Of a stretch of 64,000 nt of DNA, positions 1 to 9,260 are shown piece after piece. The position numbers and the translations under genes are program-made. Source of the DNA: Amorphus orientalis (GTDB lineage Bacteria; Pseudomonadota; Alphaproteobacteria; Rhizobiales; Amorphaceae); contig NZ_JAUSUL010000002.1 in assembly GCF_030814015.1 (NCBI RefSeq), positions 682,001-746,000 on the forward strand, read 5' to 3'. Within the stretch, counting starts at the first letter, position 1. Every line of letters starts with the position of its first letter. Below the pieces are notes generated by a model. It was not told the origin of the DNA. It saw only the letters and a program-made list of their open reading frames with translations, and searched no databases.

Positions 1-105
1 CCAGGTCCGAGGTGGTCGTAATGAGGTTCATCGAGAACGGCGATGCGCGAGAAAGGTGAAGGGGACCGCGCGGTCGGCGCGGCGGGACGAATCAGCGAAC
101 CGTGA
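1..105. other. Window edge without a recognised feature
   Basis: 105 bases downstream of the M42 peptidase gene. No gene end or clear terminator was recognised. Confidence 0.4.
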
Positions 106-1260
106 TCATATCATCGGATCGCTGGGGTCCGAGTTCGTCGGTGCGGCGTCTTCCATCGGCTGCGATGGGAAGCCGAGCAGCGAGCCCGCCGGATTGGCGT
201 CGCGCTGGATCTCCACCGGGCTGGTCACGTACGCGGTCGCAAGTTCCGCCAGCGAGCGCAGCGCGTGCAGGTGGATCCTCTCGTAGCCGTGGGAGGCGTC
301 GACGCCGAAAGTGGCGAGCGCCGTGCGGACGTCCGCACCAGCTTCCAGCGCCGCGGCACTGTCGGACCGGTAGTAGCGGAACACATCCTTCTGGTAGCGG
401 ATGTCGTGCTCCTTGCAGAGACGCACCAGCTTGTTGGTGAGGTGCCAGTCGAACGGACCGGTCTGGTCGGCCATCGAGATGGTGACCCCGAACTCGCTGG
501 AGTTCTGGCCGGGTGCCGTCGTGCCGTTGTCGATGGTGATCATCGAGGCGATGTCGTGGGTCAGGATCGACGATCCGCCGTTGCCGACCTCTTCCGCGAT
601 CGAGAACAGGAACAGCGTGTCGACCGGCAGTTCCGGCTTCTCGCGCTGGAGCGCCTCGATGGCGGCGAACAGGACCGCGACGCCGGCCTTGTCGTCCAGG
701 TGCCGGGACACGATGAAGCCGTTGTCGATGAACTCCGGCTGCGGGTCGATCGCGACGATGTCGCCGACGGAAAAGCCGAGCCGCTCGAGGTCGCGGGGGC
801 GGGTCGCCATGGCATCGACCCGGAGCTCGACATAGCGCCAGCCCACCGGAAGCTCGTCGACCTCGTCGCCGAAGGTGTGACCGGAGGCCTTGAGCGGCAG
901 GATCGTGCCGCGATAGGCGCCGCGCTCCGTGAAGATCGTGCAGCGCGCCCCCTCCGCGAAGCGTGCTGACCAGTGACCGATGGGCACGAGTTCGAGCCGG
1001 CCGTTCTCCTTGAGCGCCTTCACCTGGGCACCGAGGGTGTCGAGATGGGCGATCATGGCCCGGGCCGGCTGCTGCTGCTTGCCGGGAATCCGCGCCCGGA
1101 TCGCACCGCGACGGGTGATCTGGGTCTCAAGTCCGAGGCGGCGCAACTCGGTGACGGCTGCGCGCACGATGGTGTCGGTGTAGCCGCTGGGGCTGGCGAT
1201 CGACAGCAACTCGGCGAGGGTATCCTTCAGATACTCGGTGTCGATGTTCAGGCGGGGCAC
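106..1260 (-). CDS. M42-family metallopeptidase of the NAGGN osmolyte operon
   Basis: A 384-residue cytosolic M42/M20-like zinc aminopeptidase. Metal-ligand motifs are visible: AHLDTLG (His72), SRHLDDKAG (Asp189/190) and IAEEVGNGG (Glu223/224). It is the last gene of a three-gene minus-strand operon, and its start lies inside the last 13 bases of the synthetase gene, so the two are translationally coupled. Peptidases of this subtype are known to accompany N-acetylglutaminylglutamine amide (NAGGN) genes. A role in turnover or trimming of the dipeptide is an inference. The C-terminal tail of about 25 residues is polar and probably disordered. The family call is secure; the physiological substrate is not shown by the sequence. 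Confidence 0.88.
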   Translation of the reverse strand: MPRLNIDTEYLKDTLAELLSIASPSGYTDTIVRAAVTELRRLGLETQITRRGAIRARIPGKQQQPARAMIAHLDTLGAQVKALKENGRLELVPIGHWSARFAEGARCTIFTERGAYRGTILPLKASGHTFGDEVDELPVGWRYVELRVDAMATRPRDLERLGFSVGDIVAIDPQPEFIDNGFIVSRHLDDKAGVAVLFAAIEALQREKPELPVDTLFLFSIAEEVGNGGSSILTHDIASMITIDNGTTAPGQNSSEFGVTISMADQTGPFDWHLTNKLVRLCKEHDIRYQKDVFRYYRSDSAAALEAGADVRTALATFGVDASHGYERIHLHALRSLAELATAYVTSPVEIQRDANPAGSLLGFPSQPMEDAAPTNSDPSDPMI

Positions 1261-3053
1261 GGCTCCTCCGGTTCGTTGCGGCTTGCCTGCCGCGCAGCAT
1301 GAGGGATTGAGAGCGGAAAGAGAAGATCGATAAACCGTTCCGCGGTCGGCTGCGGCTCGTGGTTGGCAAGACCCGGCCGCTCGTTCGCCTCGATGAACAC
1401 GTAGTCCGGTTTCAGGTGCGATTTCACCATGAGGTCGATCCCCACGACCGGGATTTCGATCGCCCGGGCGGCCTTGACGGCCGCCTCGATCAGCACGGGA
1501 TGAACGTGATCCGTGACATCGTGGATCGTGCCGCCGGTATGGAGGTTGGCGGTCCGCCGCACGGGGACTTCCTTGCCTTCCTCGATCACGTCATCGAGGG
1601 TGTAGCCGGATTCCCGAAGCGCGCGCTCGGTTTCGGAATCCATCGGGATCTGGGACTCTCCGCCGGTGGCGGCCGCCCTGCGCCGGCTTACGCGCTCGAT
1701 CAGCTGGCGCGCCGTCTGCTTCCCGTCGCCGATGACGTGGGCGGCCCGGCGTATGGCGGCGGCGACCAGCCGGTAGTCGATCACGATCAGGCGAAGATCC
1801 TCGCCCTCCACGAATTCCTCGACGAGCACCCGGTCGGAAATCTGCTGGGCGCGTTCGATGGCGCCTTCGACGTCGTCTTCCGCGGTCAGGCCCACGGCGA
1901 CGCCGCGCCCCTGTTCCCCGCGCGCCGGCTTGATCACGATCTTCTCGTGTTCCGCCAGGAAATCCTGAATGTCCGCGGCACTCCCCGTTTCCATCTCGGC
2001 GGGCACGCGCACGCCCGCGGCTTCCACCATCCGCCGGGTGACCGCCTTGTCGTCGCAGATCGACATGGCGACCGCGGAGGTCATCTCGCTGAGCGATTCG
2101 CGGCAGAGAACGGATCGGCCGCCATAGGTCAGGCGAAAGAACCCGCCTTCCGCATCGACGACTTCGATGTCGATGCCGCGACGGCGGGCTTCGTCGACGA
2201 TCAGCCGGGCGTAGGGATTGAGATCGCTTTCCGGGCGCGGCCCCGCGAACAGGCGCTCGTTGATCGGGTTCTTGCGCTTAATGGCGTAGACCGGGATCTG
2301 ATAGAAGCCGAGCTTCTCGTAGAGACTGATGGCCTGGTCGTTGTCGTGCAGCACCGATAGGTCGAGATAGGCGTTGCCGCGCGCCTGGAAAACCTCGGCG
2401 AGACGGCGCACCAGCGCTTCGCCGATGCCGGGATGGCGTGCCTGGGGGTCGACTGCGAGGCACCAGAGCGACGCTCCGCGCTCCGGATCGTCGAAGGCGC
2501 GCACGTGATCCACACCGGTGACGGTTCCGACCACGGCGCCGGAAGCGTTGTCCTCGGCGATCAGATAGACCAGCGCCCGGTCCTTGCGGTGCCAGAAGAA
2601 GTCCGGCCGCACGGTGACCATGTGGCGGGCCGCGTAGATCCGGTTGACCGCGTCGGCGTCCTCCTCGTTCGTCATCCGACGGACGGTGAAGCCCTGAAGT
2701 TTGCGGCGGGACGAGCGGTAGGTCGACAGGTCCAGACGGTAGGTGTGGGACGGGTCGAGAAACAGCTCCTGCGGCGCGGAGGCGAGCGCCACATGCGGTT
2801 CGCGGACATAGAAGGCGATGTCACGCCGTCCGGGTCCCTCCTTGCGCATCCTTTCGGCGAGCGCCGTCGGGCTTTCGAACGTCTGCGCGAAATGCAGGTT
2901 GCCCCAGCCGCAATCCACCGAGACCCCGAGCCCGTCCGAGGCGGACGGGCCGTGGCCCTCGCGGTTGCGGAGCGGCTTTGCGCCCTGTTCGCGCATACGA
3001 CGCAACCGGTAGGACTGGGTACGGTCCCGTCGCTGGCTGTGCGAAATGGTCAT
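1248..3053 (-). CDS. ngg: N-acetylglutaminylglutamine synthetase (GNAT plus ATP-grasp)
   Basis: A 601-residue two-domain protein. Residues about 110-265 form a GNAT acetyltransferase, with the motif AVDPQARHPGIGEALVRRL for acetyl-CoA binding. Residues about 290-590 form an ATP-grasp ligase, with IVIKPARGEQGRGV and the Mg-binding end FIEANERPGLANHEP. This fits the enzyme that acetylates glutamine and joins two glutamines to give N-acetylglutaminylglutamine, the precursor of the osmoprotectant NAGGN. An AAGGACC ribosome site precedes the ATG. The amidotransferase lies 16 bases upstream and the peptidase overlaps downstream, so the three act as one operon. Length and fusion are typical of the family. 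Confidence 0.93.
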   Translation of the reverse strand: MTISHSQRRDRTQSYRLRRMREQGAKPLRNREGHGPSASDGLGVSVDCGWGNLHFAQTFESPTALAERMRKEGPGRRDIAFYVREPHVALASAPQELFLDPSHTYRLDLSTYRSSRRKLQGFTVRRMTNEEDADAVNRIYAARHMVTVRPDFFWHRKDRALVYLIAEDNASGAVVGTVTGVDHVRAFDDPERGASLWCLAVDPQARHPGIGEALVRRLAEVFQARGNAYLDLSVLHDNDQAISLYEKLGFYQIPVYAIKRKNPINERLFAGPRPESDLNPYARLIVDEARRRGIDIEVVDAEGGFFRLTYGGRSVLCRESLSEMTSAVAMSICDDKAVTRRMVEAAGVRVPAEMETGSAADIQDFLAEHEKIVIKPARGEQGRGVAVGLTAEDDVEGAIERAQQISDRVLVEEFVEGEDLRLIVIDYRLVAAAIRRAAHVIGDGKQTARQLIERVSRRRAAATGGESQIPMDSETERALRESGYTLDDVIEEGKEVPVRRTANLHTGGTIHDVTDHVHPVLIEAAVKAARAIEIPVVGIDLMVKSHLKPDYVFIEANERPGLANHEPQPTAERFIDLLFPLSIPHAARQASRNEPEEPCPA

Positions 3054-3069
3054 GCTGGTCCTTCTTTCG

Positions 3070-4845
3070 TCACACGCCTTGGGTCTGGAGCCACATCTCC
3101 AGAAGGGCGACCTGCCAGAGCTCGTTGCCGCGCAGCGGCGTGATGTGCTCCGACGGATCGGCGAACAGCTGATTCAGGTAATCCTGTCTGAACAGCCCGC
3201 GTTCCTTCGCCCGGTCGCTGGTCAGCACGTTCTTGCACAGATCCAGGGCCGGGCCGCTGATGTATTTGAGGGCAGGGACGGGGAAGTAGCCCTTCTTGCG
3301 GTCGATCACCTCGGCGGGCACGACCATGCGGGCCACGTCCTTCAGGACGCCCTTGCCGCCCTCGCGCAGCTTGTGGTCCGGCGGAATGCGGGCGGCCAGC
3401 TCGACCAACTCGTGATCGAGGAACGGCACGCGCGCCTCCAGACCCCAGGCCATGGTCATGGAATCGACCCGCTTCACCGGATCCTCGACCAGCATGACGG
3501 TGGAATCGATGCGCAGCGCCTTGTCGACCGGATCGCTCGCGCCGGGCATGGCAAAGTGGTCGCGGACATAGGCGAAGCTCGGGTCCTCGTCGACCATGTA
3601 GTCCGCGGAGATGTGTGAGGCCATCCTGGCATGGTCGCGGTCGAAGAACACGCGGGCGTATTCCGCCAGCGGATCGTCGGTCTGGGCCAGCGGCGGATAC
3701 CAGTGGTAGCCGCCGAAGACCTCGTCGGCGCCCTGGCCCGACTGCACGACCTTGATGTGCTTCGCGACTTCCTGGGAGAGCATGTAAAAGCCGACATTGT
3801 CGTAGGAGACCATCGGCTCGTTCATCGCGGCGACGGTACCCGGAAGGGCCTCCATCATGTCGGCCGAGGGAACGTGGATCTTGTGGTGATCGGTCCCGAA
3901 TTCCCTGGCGATGATGTCGGAATAGACGAATTCGTTGCCGACCTCGCCGTTGGCGTCCTCGAAACCGATGGAGAAGGTCTTGAGGTCTTTCTGACCGGCC
4001 TGGGCCAGCAGCGCGACGATCAGGCTGGAATCGACGCCGCCGGACAGCAGCACCCCGACCGGCACGTCAGCGACCATGCGCCGGTCGACGGCGCGCCGCA
4101 TCGCCGCCATCACCCGTTCGCGCCAGACATCGGCGGGCATGTTCACTTCGTCGTCGGTGCGCTCGTAGCTGACCTGCCAGTAGACGTGATCCTTCATCTC
4201 GCCGTCGGGCTCGATCACGCGGATGGTTGCCGGCGGCAACTTCTTGACGCCCTTCAGGATGGTGCGCGGGGCCGGAACGACCGCGTGGAACGACATGTAG
4301 TGATGCAGGCCGATGGGGTCGATGTCGGTGTCCACGTCGCCGGCGGCGAGCAGGGCGGGCAGGGAGGAGGCGAAGCGGATCCGGCCCGGCGTCTCGGCGA
4401 GATAGAGCGGTTTGATGCCGAACCGGTCGCGCGCCATGACCACACGGCCGGTGTCGCGCTCCAGAATGGCGAAGGCGAACATGCCGTGGAAGCGCTCGAC
4501 ACAGGCCGTTCCCCACTTGTGGTAGGCCTTGATGATCACTTCCGTGTCGGAATGGGCGAAGAACGTGTAGCCGTCCGCCTCGAGGGTCTGGCGAAGCTCG
4601 CCGTAGTTGTAGATGCAGCCGTTGAACGCGATGGTGAGGCCGAGGCCGTTGTCGACCATCGGCTGTTCGGCACGGGCGGAGAGGTCGATGATCGACAGCC
4701 GCCGATGCCCGAACATGACGCGTCCGCGCCCGACGATGCCCTCGGCATCCGGCCCACGGCGCGCCATCGCTTCCGTCATCCGACCCAGAGCCGCCGACGA
4801 GGCCATCGAGCCGTCGAATGTGACCTCGCCGCAAATTCCGCACAT
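3070..4845 (-). CDS. asnO: N-acetylglutaminylglutamine amidotransferase (asparagine-synthetase-like)
   Basis: A 591-residue class II glutamine amidotransferase that amidates N-acetylglutaminylglutamine to NAGGN. The chosen start gives MCGICGEV, so that after Met removal the Cys is the N-terminal nucleophile. A GGAGGAACTGCAT ribosome site directly before this ATG supports it over an ATG 45 bases upstream. The glutaminase domain covers about residues 1-215. The synthetase domain follows with the PP-loop LLSGGVDSS near residue 265. It is the first gene of the NAGGN operon. The divergent MarR gene and the palindromic operator in the upstream gap suggest direct repression. Confidence 0.93.
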   Translation of the reverse strand: MCGICGEVTFDGSMASSAALGRMTEAMARRGPDAEGIVGRGRVMFGHRRLSIIDLSARAEQPMVDNGLGLTIAFNGCIYNYGELRQTLEADGYTFFAHSDTEVIIKAYHKWGTACVERFHGMFAFAILERDTGRVVMARDRFGIKPLYLAETPGRIRFASSLPALLAAGDVDTDIDPIGLHHYMSFHAVVPAPRTILKGVKKLPPATIRVIEPDGEMKDHVYWQVSYERTDDEVNMPADVWRERVMAAMRRAVDRRMVADVPVGVLLSGGVDSSLIVALLAQAGQKDLKTFSIGFEDANGEVGNEFVYSDIIAREFGTDHHKIHVPSADMMEALPGTVAAMNEPMVSYDNVGFYMLSQEVAKHIKVVQSGQGADEVFGGYHWYPPLAQTDDPLAEYARVFFDRDHARMASHISADYMVDEDPSFAYVRDHFAMPGASDPVDKALRIDSTVMLVEDPVKRVDSMTMAWGLEARVPFLDHELVELAARIPPDHKLREGGKGVLKDVARMVVPAEVIDRKKGYFPVPALKYISGPALDLCKNVLTSDRAKERGLFRQDYLNQLFADPSEHITPLRGNELWQVALLEMWLQTQGV

Positions 4846-4917
4846 ATGCAGTTCCTCCGGATCTTTCTGTTCCGTGGCGCGTTCAGCCACTATTAAAACA
4901 TCGACTGATATTTACAG

Positions 4918-4939
4918 CTCAAAAGATTTGAGGTCAAAT
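4918..4939. promoter_or_regulatory. Overlapping palindromes, candidate MarR operator
   Basis: Two perfect inverted repeats overlap here: CTCAAA-AGA-TTTGAG at 4918-4932 and ATTTGA-GG-TCAAAT at 4926-4939, giving three alternating TCAAA/TTTGA half-sites. The site lies in the divergent gap between the NAGGN operon and the marR-type gene, about 75 bases from the asnO start. On the minus strand the TTGACC inside it could be a -35 box with TAAATA 17 bases downstream. Repressor binding here would then block that promoter. Binding is inferred and not shown. Confidence 0.6.
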
Positions 4940-5045
4940 AGGTTCCATCGGGTCGGAGCGGCTTCGAACGACCGACGGTCGGCGGGTGGTTCTGTGCCAG
5001 TCGCATTCGCTGGATCCCGGTTCGAGATTGCGTACGCATGACAGC

Positions 5046-5561
5046 ATGCAAACCCGGCACCAAACGATGGAAAAAACCAAGCAGGCGGCATCACCGTCAC
5101 TCTCCGGTCGGAGCGGATCCGTCCTTATCGTGCTTCGCCGAATCATTCGGTCCGTCGACCTGCAGTCGCGTCAGGTGGCCCGCACGGTCGGGCTGACGAT
5201 TCCGCAACTCATCGCACTGCATGCGGTCCGCGACCTCGGGGAGGTGACTTCGACGGTGCTGTCGTCCCACGTGTCGCTGAGCCCGGCGACGGTCACGACG
5301 ATCCTGGACAAGCTGGAGAGCCGCGGACTGGTCGAGCGCTACCGAAGCGCGAGCGACCGGCGGGTCGTGCACACCCGGCTCACGGATCAGGGCCGGGACG
5401 CGCTCGAAAAGGCGCCGCCGCTGCTGCAGGAGAGCTTCGTTCGCAGCTTCGAGGGGCTGGATGCCGAGCGTCAGGACGCCCTTCTCGACGCGCTCGAGGA
5501 CATCGCCCAGATGATGGAAGCGGGCGCCAGCAAGGATACGACCTGGCTGGTCGAGAGCTAG
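5046..5561 (+). CDS. MarR-family transcriptional regulator
   Basis: A winged-helix MarR regulator of about 171 residues. The DNA-binding region is clear: VGLTIPQLIALHAV, then SLSPATVTTILDKLESRGLV (recognition helix), then the wing RSASDRRVVHTRLTDQG. The start is uncertain. ATG at 5046 and ATG at 5067 both fit, and neither has a strong ribosome site. It is divergent from the NAGGN biosynthesis operon, an arrangement known for this osmolyte locus, and a palindrome in the shared gap is the likely operator. Its ligand is unknown; an osmotic or ionic signal is speculation. Confidence 0.85.
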   Translation: MQTRHQTMEKTKQAASPSLSGRSGSVLIVLRRIIRSVDLQSRQVARTVGLTIPQLIALHAVRDLGEVTSTVLSSHVSLSPATVTTILDKLESRGLVERYRSASDRRVVHTRLTDQGRDALEKAPPLLQESFVRSFEGLDAERQDALLDALEDIAQMMEAGASKDTTWLVES

Positions 5562-5717
5562 GTATCTGTCATTTTCGGATGAAATCTCGACAGATAAGAG
5601 CCGTGTCGGCATAAGTCCTGCAACACATCCGCGTGTACACTGCCCCTGCCAGCCGCCTGCGCCGAGACCTCCGGGCGTGTGGCGGATCAATTCAAAAGCT
5701 GTTGGGACCCTCGAGCC

Positions 5718-6932
5718 ATGAATGGCCAGACGGAGCCTTTCCTTCTGAGCGTGCTCGGGCCGGCGACGATCGCGATCTTTGCGGTTGCCTACATCTGGAC
5801 TTGGGCGCTCACCAGCCGGCGGCACCGCTATCTGCTGGTCATTGCCGCCGCGATGCTGCTGCCGTTGCCGGGGGCGTTGTTCCAGGTTCTGGCGGAGCCG
5901 GAAAACAAGGGGTTCACGACCGTTGCCTCCGGGGTGCTGTTCATGGGCGCCTCGATCCTGGCCGCGGAAGGGATGGCGCGGCGCTATCGCAGCCAGATCG
6001 GCGTGCCTGTCGACCTCGTGCTCTTGACCGTCGCAAGTGCGCTTCTGGCCTATTTCTGGTTCGTGGACCCGAACTTTCACGCCCGGGCCTTTCTCGTGAA
6101 CTTCTTCTGCGGCGGGTATTTCATCGCTGCCGCACTCCGGTCGGAACGGGCCACGCGGGGCCGCACGACCGATCGGACCGTGTTCTGGGTGATGCTCGCC
6201 TACGGGATCTTTTTGTTTCCGCGGACGGTCCTGTTTGCCCTGCCGGTGGAGGCTGGGACCCAGGCGGCCTTCGACCATCCGCTTTTCTGGCAGGTTGCGA
6301 CCCTCTCCACCGCGGTGTTCGCCACGGCGCTCGGATTGTTCTTCCTGGTGGCCGTTCTGACCGAACACATGGACGACCTGCGCAGGGACCGGGACTTCGA
6401 CAGGCTGACCGGCGTGCTCAACCGGCGCGGTTTCGAGGAGCATGCGGCAGCGCTGATGGCGAAGGCGGGGGCTCCGCCGATGGTCCTGATCCTCTGCGAT
6501 CTCGATCATTTCAAGCGCGTGAACGACACCTACGGCCACCGGGTCGGCGACGACGTGCTGCGCATCATCGGCAGTCTCCTGCAGAGCATTTGCCGGAAGG
6601 GCGACGTGCTCGGCCGGATCGGCGGGGAGGAGTTCGCGCTGCTCCTGCCGAACCAGGGGCTCGCCCAGGCGGAGGGATTCGTTCGCCGCATGCAGGAAGC
6701 GATGGCAGCAGCCGACTTCGCGCTGCCCGAAGGCGCTCCGCCGATCCAGGCCAGCATGGGCGTCGCAATGCGACGCGACAACGAAGCCTATCCGATCTGG
6801 TTCGACCGCGCCGATGCAGCGCTCTATCAGGCCAAGGCGGAGGGGCGGAACCGAGCGGTTTTCGTGCAACCGGCAGGGGCGGGACAGACCGAGAGCGGCT
6901 TCTTCGCCGGCGTTTGCGCGGGGCAGGGCTGA
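5718..6932 (+). CDS. Membrane-bound GGDEF diguanylate cyclase
   Basis: About 404 residues. The N-terminal 220 residues hold roughly six hydrophobic membrane segments with no recognised sensor domain. The C-terminal 170 residues are a GGDEF domain with DFDRLTGVLNRRGF at its start, LCDLDHFKRVND, and the signature RIGGEEFALLLP. An RKGD inhibitory I-site sits five residues before GGEEF, so both catalysis and product inhibition look intact. It would make cyclic di-GMP at the inner membrane. A GTG 39 bases upstream is an alternative start. It stands alone before tRNA-Leu. Confidence 0.92.
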   Translation: MNGQTEPFLLSVLGPATIAIFAVAYIWTWALTSRRHRYLLVIAAAMLLPLPGALFQVLAEPENKGFTTVASGVLFMGASILAAEGMARRYRSQIGVPVDLVLLTVASALLAYFWFVDPNFHARAFLVNFFCGGYFIAAALRSERATRGRTTDRTVFWVMLAYGIFLFPRTVLFALPVEAGTQAAFDHPLFWQVATLSTAVFATALGLFFLVAVLTEHMDDLRRDRDFDRLTGVLNRRGFEEHAAALMAKAGAPPMVLILCDLDHFKRVNDTYGHRVGDDVLRIIGSLLQSICRKGDVLGRIGGEEFALLLPNQGLAQAEGFVRRMQEAMAAADFALPEGAPPIQASMGVAMRRDNEAYPIWFDRADAALYQAKAEGRNRAVFVQPAGAGQTESGFFAGVCAGQG

Positions 6933-6988
6933 GAGAGAACGGTCTGGCGCTTGGGCCGTGAGCTGTGGCACATGGCCTGGCCGGCGAT

Positions 6989-7074
6989 GCGGGCGTGGTG
7001 GAACCGGTAGACACACAGGACTTAAAATCCTGAGGCCTCTGGCCGTGCGGGTTCGAGTCCCGCCGCCCGCACCA
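6989..7074 (+). tRNA. tRNA-Leu (UAA anticodon)
   Basis: The acceptor arms GCGGGCG (6989-6995) and CGCCCGC (7064-7070) pair perfectly, followed by discriminator A and an encoded CCA (7072-7074). The anticodon stem CAGGA/TCCTG encloses loop CTTAAAA, giving anticodon TAA at 7023-7025. The T arm holds GGTTCGAGTCC. A long variable arm, as expected for a class II leucine tRNA, explains the 86-base length. No integrase or repeat of its 3' end is visible nearby. Confidence 0.97.
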
Positions 7075-7127
7075 CTGGGTTCCCGGCGACAAGATGGCCC
7101 TTGGGGGCGAAGCCCAGGATGCAGCCG

Positions 7128-8360
7128 ATGCAACGCGACATCTGTTTCGACATCTCCGCCTGGCTCGTGAGTGCCACGCTCGACGGCGTGGCCGAGCAGG
7201 AGATCCTCCGGGGATTCTGCGAGCGCTTGGGCGGGGCCGGGATTCCGCTGGCGGAGGCCAATCTCCTCATCGATACCCTGCATCCGATCTACGAGGGGCG
7301 GGTGTTCCGCTGGCGGCGCGGCGAGAGCGAGCTTCTGCCGGTCGTCGAGTACGGCCGCACCGGCGACGGGGGCGAGAACGATGAGCGGTGGCGCACCAGC
7401 CCATTCTTCCGTCTTCTGGAGACCGGGGAGACGATGTTGCGCCGGGGGCTCGAAGCAGGTGCGGGCCAGGAATTCCCGGTCCACCGGGACTTCGCCGAGC
7501 GCGGAATGAGCGAGTATCTCGCCTTCGTGCACCGCTTCGGTGCCGAAGGGACCATCGGCGAAATGGACTGCATCTACTCCTCGTGGATCACCGATCGTCC
7601 CGGAGGCTTTTCCGAAGAGCAGGTGTCGATGATGAGCGAGCTCGGTCCGTCATTGGCGGCAGCGCTGAAATCGGCGTCCCAGACCCGGATCACCCGCACC
7701 CTGGTCGAGACCTATCTCGGACGCGACACCGGACGACGGGTGCTCGCCGGGAAGATCGCCCGCGGCGTCACGGAGAAGATCTCCGCGGTCTTGTGGTTCA
7801 GCGACCTGCGCGGGTTCACCCGAACCACGGAAACCTGCGATCCGGACGCGATCATTCCGTTTCTCAACGACTACTCGGATGCCGTGATCACCGCCATTCA
7901 CGGGGCCGGAGGCGAAGTTCTCAAGTTGATCGGCGACGGGACGCTGGCGATCTTCGACGCTCGGGATCCGGCATCGGGCTGCGCCCGCGCGCTCGCGGCC
8001 TATGCAACGCTGAAAGAGACTGTTCCGGGCCTGTCGGAAGAGCGCCGGAAGGTCAGGCTTCCGGTGACGAGCCCTTATGTGGGCCTTCACATCGGCGAAG
8101 TGTTCTACGGCAATGTCGGAAGCGAGGAACGGCTCGACTTCACCGTGGTCGGTCCTGCCGTGAACGAAACGAGCCGGATCGCGGCGATGTGCCGGTCGGC
8201 GGAGCGCGACGTTCTCGTGTCCACCGCGTTTCGCGCCGCCGCTTCGCCGCGCGAGCAGGCCGGCCTCGTCTCGGTGGGGCGCTATGCCCTGAGAGGCGTG
8301 GCGCGGCCGCAGGAGCTGTTCACGATCGACGCGCAAGCGGATCGTGCGGCCGCCAGCTGA
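7128..8360 (+). CDS. Class III adenylate/guanylate cyclase
   Basis: About 410 residues. The C-terminal half is a class III nucleotide cyclase domain with SAVLWFSDLRGFTR (first metal Asp), VLKLIGDGTLAIFD (second metal Asp) and FTVVGPAVNETSRIAAM. The N-terminal part of about 200 residues is soluble and resembles the uncharacterised sensor region often found before such domains. It has no membrane segment. The ATG at 7128 is preceded by AGGA eight bases upstream; ATG 7119 or TTG 7101 are alternatives. It probably makes cAMP. It faces an unknown minus-strand gene. Confidence 0.88.
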   Translation: MQRDICFDISAWLVSATLDGVAEQEILRGFCERLGGAGIPLAEANLLIDTLHPIYEGRVFRWRRGESELLPVVEYGRTGDGGENDERWRTSPFFRLLETGETMLRRGLEAGAGQEFPVHRDFAERGMSEYLAFVHRFGAEGTIGEMDCIYSSWITDRPGGFSEEQVSMMSELGPSLAAALKSASQTRITRTLVETYLGRDTGRRVLAGKIARGVTEKISAVLWFSDLRGFTRTTETCDPDAIIPFLNDYSDAVITAIHGAGGEVLKLIGDGTLAIFDARDPASGCARALAAYATLKETVPGLSEERRKVRLPVTSPYVGLHIGEVFYGNVGSEERLDFTVVGPAVNETSRIAAMCRSAERDVLVSTAFRAAASPREQAGLVSVGRYALRGVARPQELFTIDAQADRAAAS

Positions 8361-8388
8361 GACGCGAGACTGGCTGGGCGAAAAGGCT

Positions 8389-9039
8389 CTACGGCAGGGC
8401 CGGATACTCGAAGCGCGAAAGCGACGTGGTGTCGAGCAGCGGCACCGCCGTGCTGATCGGGTCGCCGGGTTTGCGCAGCAGGCGCTCGGCGGCGATGTTG
8501 GTCCAGCTGCGGGCGAAGGCGCGATAGGTCTCGCCGACCCGCTCGGGATCGACGTGTTTCAACTGCAACGGGGCGCCGCGTCCCAGAAGACGACCCTCGG
8601 CGGTGTGGACTTCGACGACGCCGCCCATGATCAGCTTGCGGACGAACAGGTTGCGGCTCGCCATCAGCGCCGCGGAGCGGAACGTGCCGCTGTCCTGGCG
8701 CTCGAATCCGTGGGCGACATCCGTCTTAAGGCTCCCCGATACCAGATCCATCTCGAGCACGACCTCGGCCAGGCAGTCCTCGGACCTGAACTCCAGGGAG
8801 ATCCCTGTCTCGGTGTATTCGGCACGCTCCAGCTCGAGGGTTTCGAAAGGCCGCTCGCGATCGCCGCGCAGGCGCACCGAGATCGGACCGAGCAGTTGGG
8901 CGAGCTCGGCGGTGAGAATCGGATCGAGGCGCTCCTCGGCGGGTCCGTCGCGCAGGAGCCCGACCAGATCCGGACCGAGCAGATCCATAAACCCCGCGAT
9001 GCCGACGAAATCCTCCGATACGACCTCCAGAAACGGCAT
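8389..9039 (-). CDS. Conserved-looking hypothetical protein
   Basis: A 216-residue soluble protein of unknown function, taken from ATG 9039 (an upstream ATG adds six residues). It has no signal peptide or membrane segment. The N-terminal half is acidic and helical, and the C-terminal half is rich in predicted beta strands. Codon use matches neighbouring genes, and the opposite strand gives no better candidate. It converges with the nucleotide cyclase gene, 28 bases apart. I recognise no family and assign no role. Confidence 0.6.
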   Translation of the reverse strand: MPFLEVVSEDFVGIAGFMDLLGPDLVGLLRDGPAEERLDPILTAELAQLLGPISVRLRGDRERPFETLELERAEYTETGISLEFRSEDCLAEVVLEMDLVSGSLKTDVAHGFERQDSGTFRSAALMASRNLFVRKLIMGGVVEVHTAEGRLLGRGAPLQLKHVDPERVGETYRAFARSWTNIAAERLLRKPGDPISTAVPLLDTTSLSRFEYPALP

Positions 9040-9260
9040 GTGACGACAACCTCTCAAGTCGCAAGCACGGCGCGCCCGACCACCTTTGCTTGTGCTTCAA
9101 TCCAGTTCACAAGTTTTGCATGCCGGTTCTGCCCCGGCAATCGTCCGACTCCCCACAAAGTCGTGTGATCTTTTCCCCGAAGACCGGGAGGGCTCCAAGT
9201 TATCGTTTTGTCACGTTGCGGAGCTGACGGCTTGGCCCGCCTTTTCCGAGCGGCGCCGCG

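Noticed and set aside
6989-7074. tRNA-Leu as an integration site for a mobile element
   Set aside because: No integrase, direct repeat of the tRNA 3' end or foreign composition was found on either side.
5097-7532. An 811-codon minus-strand open frame across the MarR, GGDEF and tRNA-Leu region
   Set aside because: It runs through a tRNA gene and opposite two genes with strong motifs, so it is a composition artefact.
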